Shown here: in pieces, positions 57,971 through 64,000 of the stretch
Position numbering within the stretch: the stretch's first letter is position 1
Layout of the letters: the number at the start of each line of letters is the position of its first letter
DNA from: an uncultured bacterium
GTDB lineage: Bacteria > Verrucomicrobiota > Lentisphaeria > Victivallales > UBA1829
Direction of reading: 5' to 3'
Length of the DNA stretch: 64,000 nucleotides
NCBI GenBank assembly: GCA_902780135.1
Contig: CACZEK010000016.1
Location: forward strand, 62,001 to 126,000
Notes under the pieces: generated by a model
Told to the model about the DNA's origin: nothing
Database searches by the model: none
What the model saw: only the letters and a program-made list of their open reading frames with translations
Program-made: the position numbers and the translations under genes

Positions 57971-60916
57971 ATGCTGAAAAAAGTCATTCTCTCCGCATGC
58001 TGCGTCCTCGCGCTCGCCGCCGCACGGGATGCTTCCGCGCAGCAGCCGTCGCAAGCCGGAGCAGCCGCCACCCCCTACGTGATGTTTGACAGCGCGCCCG
58101 GCGCGTTCCAGCTCGCGAAGGACGGCGTTTCCGCAAAGATCCTGGTCGACGCCGCCGACTGGGCGGGCGTGATCCGCGCCGCAAAAGACCTCGGCGACGA
58201 CGTCGGCAAAGTGACCGGCAAGGCTTCTGAAGTCGTTACGGGCGCGGCCTCGGTCGAAAAAGGCTCCGTGGTCGTCGGCACGATCGGCAAGAGCAAGCTC
58301 ATCGACAGCCTCATCGCCGACAAGAAGATCGACGTGTCGAAGATCAAGGGGCAGTGGGAATCGTTCCTGATCCAGACCGTCGACGGCAGCCTGGTGGTCG
58401 CCGGCAGCGACAAGCGCGGCACCATCTTCGGCATCTACGACATCTCCGAGAAGATCGGCGTGTCCCCGTGGTACTGGTGGGCGGACGTCCCCGCCAAGAA
58501 GCACGACTCCCTCTTCATCGTCCCCGGCGCGTTCGTGCAGGGGCCGCCGAAGGTGAAATACCGCGGCATCTTCATCAACGACGAGGAACCGGCGTTCGGT
58601 CCGTGGGCTCGCGCCAAGTTCGGCGGCATCAACTCCAAGATGTACGTCCACATGTTCGAGCTCATCCTTCGCCTCAAAGGCAACTACCTGTGGCCGGCGA
58701 TGTGGGGCAAGGCGTTCAACGAGGACGATCCGGAGAACCCGCGCCTGGCGGACGAATACGGCATCGTGATGGGCACGAGCCACCACGAGCCGATGATGCG
58801 CAACCAGGAGGAATGGACGAAGCGTAACCGCGGCCGCCAGCTCGGTGCGTGGAACTACAACACCAATAAGGAAAACCTCTACAACTTCTGGAAGGAAGGC
58901 ATCACCCGCAACGCCAAGTACGACAACCTGGTGACCATCGGCATGCGCGGCGACGGCGACGAGCCCATGGGCGGCCGCGGCTCCAAGATGGAAGACAACA
59001 TCAAGATCCTCTCGGACGTCATCAAGGACCAGCGCACGCTGATCGAGGAAGCCTACGGCAAGCCCGCCTCCGAAGTCCCGCAGATGTGGGCGATCTACAA
59101 GGAAGTCCAGGACTACTACGACAGCGGCATGCGCGTGCCCGACGACGTCATCATCCTCTGGTGCGACGACAACTGGGGCAACGTCCGCCGCCTGCCCACC
59201 CCGGAAGAGCGCAAGCGTTCCGGCGGCGCCGGCATGTACTACCACGTCGACTACGTCGGCGGCCCCCACAGCTACCGCTGGCTGAACGTCAGCCCGGTCC
59301 CGAAACTCTGGGAACAGCTGAACCTGACCTACCGCTGGGGCGCGGACAAGCTCTGGATCCTGAACACCGGCGACCTGAAGCCGATGGAGATCCCGATCGA
59401 CTTCGTGCTGAAGTTCGCGTATGATCCGGACGCCATCCCGCAGGACAAGATCGGCGAGTACATGGTGAACTGGGCGAAGGAACAGTTCGGCGACGAATAC
59501 GCCGAAGAGATCGCCGACATCGCGTCGAAGTACGCGAAGTACAACGGCTGGCGCAAGCCCGAGATCCTCGACGCCAACACGTACAGCGTGGTCAACGACC
59601 GCGAGGCAGACGGCGTCGTGGACGCCTGGCTGAAGCTCGTCGCCCGCGCCGAAGCGATCAAGGAGAAGCTCCCGCAGGAATATCAGGACGCCTATTTCGA
59701 ACTCGTCTATCACCCGGTGAAAGCCTCCGCGCAGGTCGCCGAAATGCAGGTCTGCGCCGGAAAGAACCGCCTCTACGCCCGCCAGGGCCGCGCCTCCGCC
59801 AACGAGTTCGCGTTCATGGTGCGCGAACTCTTCGAGGAGGACAAGAAGCTCGCCGACGTGTACAACAATGAAATCGCCGGCGGCAAGTGGATCCACATGA
59901 TGGACCAGCCGCACATCGGCACCTCGCAGAACGGCTGGGACACCCCGAACAGCAACCAGATGCCGCGCCTCACGGAAGTGGAAGTCCCGGACGTCTCCGA
60001 GATCGGCGTCGCCGTCGAGAACAACGAGAACGCCTGGCCCGCCACGGAAGACCTCATGCTCCCCGTGTTCGACAGCTGGAACCCCGTCAAGCACGTGTTT
60101 GAAGTCTTCGCCCGCGGCAAGAAGGAAGCCAAGTTCACGGTCAAGGCGTCCGAACCCTGGATCAAGACCGACATCAAGGAAGACATCGCCGCCGTGATCG
60201 ACGTCCCCGTGTTCGTCGAGATCGAATGGGACAAGGCAAAGAACGGTACGAACTCCGGCACCATCGAAGTCACCGGCCCGAACGGCACCGCGAAGATCCG
60301 CGTCGCCGCCGTCAAGGCCGACGCTCCGAAGGCCGCCAAGGGAGAAAAGACCGTCTGGGGCTCGCTCGCAGGCCCGATCTCCATCCCCGCCGGACAGCCC
60401 GCCAAGGTCAACGCCGTCGGCGACGTGACCTGGAAGCTCATCCCGGACTACGGCCGCGCGGACGGCGGCATGTGCATCTTCCCCGTGACCGCCGACAGCA
60501 TCACGGACCACACCAAGGCTCCGAGCATGGAATACCCGATCTACATCTCCGAGCCCGGCAAGTACGACATCACGCTCTACACCTCCCCGACCCTGAACTT
60601 CGTTCCGGACCGCGGACTCCGCGTGGCGGTCGGCATCGACGACGCCAAGCCGAACGTGATCGACGCCTATGCGAACGTCCAGCGGACCTCCTACCGCCAG
60701 GCGTTTGAGTCCGGCGGCACCAACTGGGACCAGAACGTGAAGGAAAACGTCCGCAGGATCAGGACGCAGCTTGACGTCACGAACGCGGGCACGCACACCT
60801 TCAAGATCTACATGGTCGACCCGGCGGTCGTCGTCGAGAAGATCGTGATCTCCAAGGGCAGCCTCCCGCAGACCTACTTCGGACCGAGATTCAACACCCC
60901 GGTGAAGACGAAATAA
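57971..60916 (+). CDS. Secreted GH115 family xylan alpha-1,2-glucuronidase
   Basis: 981 residues. The ATG at 57971 has GAGGA eight bases before it; an upstream ATG at 57956 lacks a site. A signal peptide (about 1-24) is followed by the N-terminal domain with GVSPWYWWADVP, the barrel (KYRGIFINDEEPAFGPWARAK is seen in shorter pieces; VTIGMRGDGDEPM) and a C-terminal beta domain ending with the GH115 carbohydrate-binding-like module. It removes (methyl)glucuronic acid side chains from xylan. The gene has its own promoter and a strong terminator. Confidence 0.94.
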   Translation: MLKKVILSACCVLALAAARDASAQQPSQAGAAATPYVMFDSAPGAFQLAKDGVSAKILVDAADWAGVIRAAKDLGDDVGKVTGKASEVVTGAASVEKGSVVVGTIGKSKLIDSLIADKKIDVSKIKGQWESFLIQTVDGSLVVAGSDKRGTIFGIYDISEKIGVSPWYWWADVPAKKHDSLFIVPGAFVQGPPKVKYRGIFINDEEPAFGPWARAKFGGINSKMYVHMFELILRLKGNYLWPAMWGKAFNEDDPENPRLADEYGIVMGTSHHEPMMRNQEEWTKRNRGRQLGAWNYNTNKENLYNFWKEGITRNAKYDNLVTIGMRGDGDEPMGGRGSKMEDNIKILSDVIKDQRTLIEEAYGKPASEVPQMWAIYKEVQDYYDSGMRVPDDVIILWCDDNWGNVRRLPTPEERKRSGGAGMYYHVDYVGGPHSYRWLNVSPVPKLWEQLNLTYRWGADKLWILNTGDLKPMEIPIDFVLKFAYDPDAIPQDKIGEYMVNWAKEQFGDEYAEEIADIASKYAKYNGWRKPEILDANTYSVVNDREADGVVDAWLKLVARAEAIKEKLPQEYQDAYFELVYHPVKASAQVAEMQVCAGKNRLYARQGRASANEFAFMVRELFEEDKKLADVYNNEIAGGKWIHMMDQPHIGTSQNGWDTPNSNQMPRLTEVEVPDVSEIGVAVENNENAWPATEDLMLPVFDSWNPVKHVFEVFARGKKEAKFTVKASEPWIKTDIKEDIAAVIDVPVFVEIEWDKAKNGTNSGTIEVTGPNGTAKIRVAAVKADAPKAAKGEKTVWGSLAGPISIPAGQPAKVNAVGDVTWKLIPDYGRADGGMCIFPVTADSITDHTKAPSMEYPIYISEPGKYDITLYTSPTLNFVPDRGLRVAVGIDDAKPNVIDAYANVQRTSYRQAFESGGTNWDQNVKENVRRIRTQLDVTNAGTHTFKIYMVDPAVVVEKIVISKGSLPQTYFGPRFNTPVKTK

Positions 60917-60946
60917 CCGTCTTCCCGCTGAATCTCCGAATCTCCG

Positions 60947-60980
60947 CCATGCCGGGCATCAGTGTCCGGCATGGCTTTTT
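60947..60980 (+). terminator. Terminator after the GH115 gene
   Basis: A 9-bp perfect stem CCATGCCGG/CCGGCATGG is followed by CTTTTTCC. Confidence 0.9.
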
Positions 60981-60993
60981 CCTTTTGTCCGCC

Positions 60994-61021
60994 TTGCATT
61001 CGGAATAAAGGGCATTATATT
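60994..61021 (+). promoter_or_regulatory. Promoter for the LRR protein gene
   Basis: TTGCAT, a 16-bp spacer and TATATT. Confidence 0.65.
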
Positions 61022-61075
61022 ATTTTCAAATTTATAAAACGCGAAACCGCCTCAGTCCGAAACGGAGAACAAGCC

Positions 61076-61810
61076 ATGAGCGAAGAGACGAACCATATCC
61101 CCGAAACCGACGAACATCTCCGCGAGAAGAAGCGGAAAAGCCGTGTGCGGTCTGCGATTCTGTATCCCGCTGTCCTGATCGCGTTTTCCTTCCTGTGCTA
61201 TTTCTTGTACAGGATTGACGATTTCGTGCATGTCTGCCGCATCCCGCCGGGGACGACCGTCGTCGATTCCGGTTCGATCAGACCGTACGACCCGGTTTTC
61301 GACGGTTTCTTCCATAGCGGAAAGAATCCGAAACTGCTGTCGTACCTGATGTACCGGCATTACGTGATCCCGGACGGCGTCACGGAGATCGGCGAAAGGG
61401 CGTTTCGTGAGAGCATGTGCCTCTTCCTCCGCAGTGTCGAGATCCCCGGCAGCGTGAAGAGGATCGGCCGGAGCGCGTTCGAGGAGTGCTGCAATTTGAA
61501 GACAATCGAGCTCCCGGAGGGGGTGGAGACGATCGAACCCATGGCGTTCCGCAAATGCGTCAATCTGAAGCGCGTCGAACTCCCGAACAGTCTGAAGACG
61601 ATCGGCGGGGGCGCGTTCGCCGGCTGCACGGCATTGGAGAGAATCCGCATCCCGGACGGCGTGACGGAGATCGGGATCGGGGCGTTTCTCGGCTGCTCCT
61701 CCCTCGCGGACGTCGAATTGCCGCCCGGCGTGAACGTTGCGCCGGAGGCGTTTTCGGGAACGCTTGTCCCGCCGGGGAAGATACCGGCCCCGGAACAGCC
61801 TCAACCGTGA
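61076..61810 (+). CDS. BspA-like leucine-rich-repeat membrane protein
   Basis: 244 residues, with CGGAGAA before the ATG. A single helix (about 24-45) anchors the protein; charged text before it suggests the repeats are outside the cytosol. Five to six 23-residue LRR_5 units follow (VTEIGERAFRE, VKRIGRSAFEEC, VETIEPMAFRKC, LKTIGGGAFAGC, VTEIGIGAFLGC). BspA-type repeats mediate binding to host or other surfaces. The tail is Pro-rich. Confidence 0.88.
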   Translation: MSEETNHIPETDEHLREKKRKSRVRSAILYPAVLIAFSFLCYFLYRIDDFVHVCRIPPGTTVVDSGSIRPYDPVFDGFFHSGKNPKLLSYLMYRHYVIPDGVTEIGERAFRESMCLFLRSVEIPGSVKRIGRSAFEECCNLKTIELPEGVETIEPMAFRKCVNLKRVELPNSLKTIGGGAFAGCTALERIRIPDGVTEIGIGAFLGCSSLADVELPPGVNVAPEAFSGTLVPPGKIPAPEQPQP

Positions 61811-62087
61811 ACCCTGCGAAGGCCGGACGAGGGGAAACGCGTCTTTGACGGAGTCGACGGTTTGTCGTTCCGCAGGAGACCCGCTTGCCGCAATGGCTTT
61901 TGATTCTTTGTTCCATGGTGAAAGGGTGAGGGCCTTCCACGGAGAAGACGCACGCTGAAACAACAGCCTTATCTCGTTTTTGCTCAATCCCTGCTTGATG
62001 ATGCCTGTACGGGCGGCTCCTTTTTACCTCAATTCGCCCCTCAAACTCCGAAAACCCGTTTTTTTCGTTTTTTTCTTCAAAACACGC
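61811..62087 (+). other. Intergenic region without a clear gene
   Basis: No supported coding or RNA feature. The last 40 bases are T tracts that precede the tRNA promoter. Confidence 0.4.
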
Positions 62088-62116
62088 TTGATTTTTCTGC
62101 GGGAACGGGCTATATT
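62088..62116 (+). promoter_or_regulatory. Promoter for the tRNA pair
   Basis: TTGATT, a 17-bp spacer and TATATT; T tracts lie upstream. Confidence 0.75.
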
Positions 62117-62133
62117 AAATACCTGTTAGATGC

Positions 62134-62209
62134 TCCGGCATAGCTCAGTCGGTAGAGTAGGTGGCTGTTAACCACCCTGTCGCAGGTTCGAGTCCTGCTG
62201 CCGGAGCCA
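62134..62209 (+). tRNA. tRNA-Asn (anticodon GTT)
   Basis: A full cloverleaf with acceptor stem TCCGGCA/TGCCGGA, D-arm with GCTCAGTCGGTAGAG, anticodon stem GGTGG/CCACC around GTT at 62167-62169, T-arm GGTTCGAGTCC and an encoded CCA. Confidence 0.96.
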
Positions 62210-62228
62210 TTTTTGAAATTTTTTGGTT

Positions 62229-62304
62229 GGCTGCTTAGCTCAGTCGGTAGAGCGATGGAATCATAATCCACAGGTCGCTGGTTCGAACCCGGCAGCAGCC
62301 ACCA
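62229..62304 (+). tRNA. tRNA with anticodon CAT (elongator Met or Ile2)
   Basis: Acceptor stem GGCTGCT/AGCAGCC, anticodon CAT at 62262-62264 and encoded CCA. It is not the initiator type (first pair G-C matched, no GGG/CCC anticodon stem). Parts of the variable and T arms (GGTCGCTGGTTC) recall tRNA-Ile(CAU), which needs lysidine at C34, so its identity is open. It lies 19 bases after tRNA-Asn in the same transcript. Confidence 0.9.
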
Positions 62305-62750
62305 TTTTTTTGTGCCTTCGCACAAGCGGTCTGAACTCAAATCCCCGCTCGCCATCTTCCTGAAATCCTCATAATCCGAGCTTAACGATCTACGGGTACC
62401 TCGTCGACGCCCGTACCTCTACGGCCCCTTCGGACAAAAACTCTCCGGTTTTGTTGAAAGATATTATACAACGATCCAAAGAGAACAAAGAGAATATCGA
62501 TAACGCTTATGCGAGTTTGAATTGTGCCGAGATATTATTTGATAAAATAATGGGGGTTGCTATGCGGGTGTATGGAGCAAATGAAATCCGAATCATAATT
62601 TAGAGAAAAAACAAAAGGATTATGCGGTAAGGGGGGCAGGAACAGTGACAGGGAGGATAAACGCGAGCGGGGAAACGTTAATTAACATCGGGGGCTGCTT
62701 TTACGGGGAAGAAAAAATTCCTTTTTTTTGTTTTTGCATGTTTTTCTGAC
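62305..62750 (+). other. AT-rich intergenic region with a possible ORF remnant
   Basis: After a T-run and a 6-bp hairpin (62310-62325), the stretch 62445-62640 is markedly AT-rich against the genome. A frame ending at TAG 62601-62603 reads KENKENIDNAYASLNC and EILFDKIMGVAMRVYG but has no convincing start or ribosome binding site. It may be the end of a lost, foreign gene. Confidence 0.35.
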
Positions 62751-62778
62751 TTGTTTTTTGCGAACGATATGCTATAAT
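62751..62778 (+). promoter_or_regulatory. Promoter for the AIDA-like protein gene
   Basis: TTGTTT, a 16-bp spacer and a perfect TATAAT with extended -10 TGC. T tracts lie upstream. Confidence 0.75.
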
Positions 62779-62784
62779 TCAACA

Positions 62785-63125
62785 TAATCTTATTATAAAT
62801 TATTGTATTTGCCTCAAACCAGTCGGACGGATGCGAAAAATGACGGCTTCAGGAACAGCTTGCCATCGCACGGGGAAACAATCCCCCTCGTTTTTCGTGT
62901 CTTCGTTTGGGGATTACCTTGATGCGACCTCTGCTTGCGCGAACAGTGCGCGCAAGCAGAGCAGAGCCGCTGACTCCCTCTCGATTTCCCGTTGTTCCCG
63001 TTTGGGGGTCTCCCATGCCTCCGAACCGGGCTTCGGGAAACGTTTTCTGCCGTCAAACAACGGCATCCCGTTCCATTCGATTGTTTATTGTATTTTAACA
63101 TAACAAACCAGAAAGATTTCCGATC
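62785..63125 (+). promoter_or_regulatory. Long structured leader before the AIDA-like gene
   Basis: About 340 bases between promoter and start codon. It holds a perfect 12-bp stem with a 9-base loop (62929-62940 with 62950-62961, arms CTCTGCTTGCGC/GCGCAAGCAGAG) and a smaller TGCCGT/ACGGCA hairpin (63048-63065). It does not match a riboswitch class I know. It may regulate translation or simply be a long leader. Confidence 0.4.
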
Positions 63126-64000
63126 ATGTCGTATATCATCTCCAGCGGCGTCTCCAGCGAGGGCATCATTCTCGAAAACGATTTCACGACCGTCTATGCA
63201 GGCGGCATCGTGAACAGCACCACCCTAACACCGGGCGGAGAGCTCCACGTTTCTTCCGGCGGCACGGCAAACACGACCATGGTCAACGAAGGCGGCGCGG
63301 CCTATGTCTGCGAAGGCGGCACGGCAAACGCGACCACGGTCAACGAAGGCGGCGAAGCCTACGTCTACGAAGGCGGCACGGCGAATGCGACCACGGTCAA
63401 CGAAGGCGGCGCGGCCTATGTCTGCGAAGGCGGCACGGCAAGTGACATTACGGTCGACGGCGGCTTCCTGGAAGTCGATTATTCCGGCAGGCTGACCGGC
63501 CAAATGACCTTCACGAACAGCGCGGTCGTTTCCGCATATTCCGGCGCGGTGATCGACATCGATATTTCCGGACTTGCGCCCGGAGCGGAGGCACGAATCA
63601 ACGATCTTTCTCTCATCCATGGGGCGCCGGATTATGTGCTCACTGTCTCCGGCACGCAGGCGGCAGGCACGTATACGCTTGCGGCAGGCGCTGCGGGATT
63701 CGACGGCATGATCGCGGTTCAGAATACGCTCGACGAAACGCTCAATACGCTTCAGCTCGACAGAACAAGAAACGTCGGCGGCACGGGATACCTGCTGTCG
63801 TTGGCGGACGGCACGCTTTCCCTGACCATCGGCGGCGAAGTCGACACCATCGCACCGACCATATCGAATATTCAGGTCAGCAACACGGAAACGACTTCGG
63901 ATCCGGTCGTCGTCACCGCGGTTTTTTCGGACAACAAGGATGAACTGGAATCCGCATTGTACAAGCTCGGTGAGAACGGCATGTGGACCGAGTATGTCGA
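63126..64000 (+). CDS. AIDA-like GG-repeat surface protein, 3'-truncated
   Basis: At least 291 residues, open at the right edge of the window. It starts MSYIISSGVSSEGIILEN with no Sec signal peptide, as is common in the large AIDA-repeat proteins of Victivallis-type genomes. Residues 28-120 are beta-helix repeats with the 19-residue unit GGTANATTVNEGGAAYVCE, three near-identical copies. A more variable region follows, then an Ig-like or bacterial cadherin-like segment beginning IAPTISNIQVSNTETTSD. It probably forms an elongated surface or secreted adhesin. Confidence 0.85.
   Translation, partial: MSYIISSGVSSEGIILENDFTTVYAGGIVNSTTLTPGGELHVSSGGTANTTMVNEGGAAYVCEGGTANATTVNEGGEAYVYEGGTANATTVNEGGAAYVCEGGTASDITVDGGFLEVDYSGRLTGQMTFTNSAVVSAYSGAVIDIDISGLAPGAEARINDLSLIHGAPDYVLTVSGTQAAGTYTLAAGAAGFDGMIAVQNTLDETLNTLQLDRTRNVGGTGYLLSLADGTLSLTIGGEVDTIAPTISNIQVSNTETTSDPVVVTAVFSDNKDELESALYKLGENGMWTEYV
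63258..63428 (+). repeat. 57-bp coding tandem repeat
   Basis: Three full units, 63258-63314, 63315-63371 and 63372-63428, differ at only a few bases; a fourth, diverged unit begins at 63429. The DNA-level identity points to recent amplification or recombination. Confidence 0.9.

Noticed and set aside
57938..60796. A 952-residue open frame antisense to the GH115 gene
   Set aside because: High G+C codon bias leaves the opposite frame open; its composition is Asp/Val/Arg/His-rich with no domain or ribosome binding site, while the plus strand encodes a clear GH115 enzyme.
62361..62603. A real small gene in the AT-rich region
   Set aside because: There is no start codon with a ribosome binding site and no homology I can name; kept only as a possible remnant.

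Overview
The window is about 60-65% G+C and densely coded. It reads like a chromosomal segment of a Lentisphaerota (Victivallales-like) bacterium of the PVC group; that assignment is an inference from gene content, not from a marker gene. Four things point there: a chlamydia-style V-type ATPase operon (E-DUF2764-A-B-D-I-K), three tandem type II/IV pseudopilins carrying the H-X9-DG signature, the start of an AIDA-like GG-repeat surface protein, and a set of secreted glycan hydrolases (GH43, GH29, GH115) typical of gut glycan degraders.

Layout. 1-0.85 kb: 3' part of an ABC ATPase with altered catalytic motifs. 1-9.4 kb (minus): a ferredoxin-nitroreductase, then the V-ATPase operon. 9.5-13.8 kb: a zinc-ribbon protein, a Prc/Tsp protease, a purine-rich non-coding stretch and two small unknown proteins behind a near-consensus promoter. 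14.2-19.4 kb: a four-gene export operon (secretin, MacA-like adaptor, MacB-like ATPase and permease). 19.6-28.9 kb: biosynthesis and housekeeping (dapF-dapA, hpf, argD-argF, comEC, a glycosyltransferase and a DegS/HtrA-like protease), with many 4-base ATGA overlaps. 29.1-34.9 kb: M48 lipoprotein protease, family 5 solute-binding protein, three pseudopilins and a 4-unit palindromic repeat. 35.1-41.9 kb: a GH43 arabinanase divergent from a YtfQRT-YjfF-like sugar ABC importer. 42.2-49.3 kb: an output-less membrane sensor, then minus-strand FHA-ftsH-DUF167-mnmA and a TSCPD protein. 49.4-56 kb: ribD-ribE, pdxJ, a PilT/PilU ATPase, uppP and a histidine-rich metal transporter. 56.1-61.8 kb: GH29 and GH115 divergent pair and a BspA-like LRR membrane protein. 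62.1-64 kb: tRNA-Asn, a CAU tRNA, an AT-rich gap, a structured leader and the AIDA-like protein running off the window.

Sixteen sigma70-type promoters are listed (TTGnnn, 16-17 bp, TATAnT), many with A/T tracts upstream and several with an extended -10 TGn. Rho-independent hairpins close many transcription units. The points most worth following are the secretin-MacAB operon, the apparent sodium-site residues of the V-ATPase rotor, the degenerate ABC ATPase with an extra C-terminal domain, the sensor with no output domain, the pseudopilin trio with no glycine before the cleavage site, and the 192-bp palindromic repeat array.
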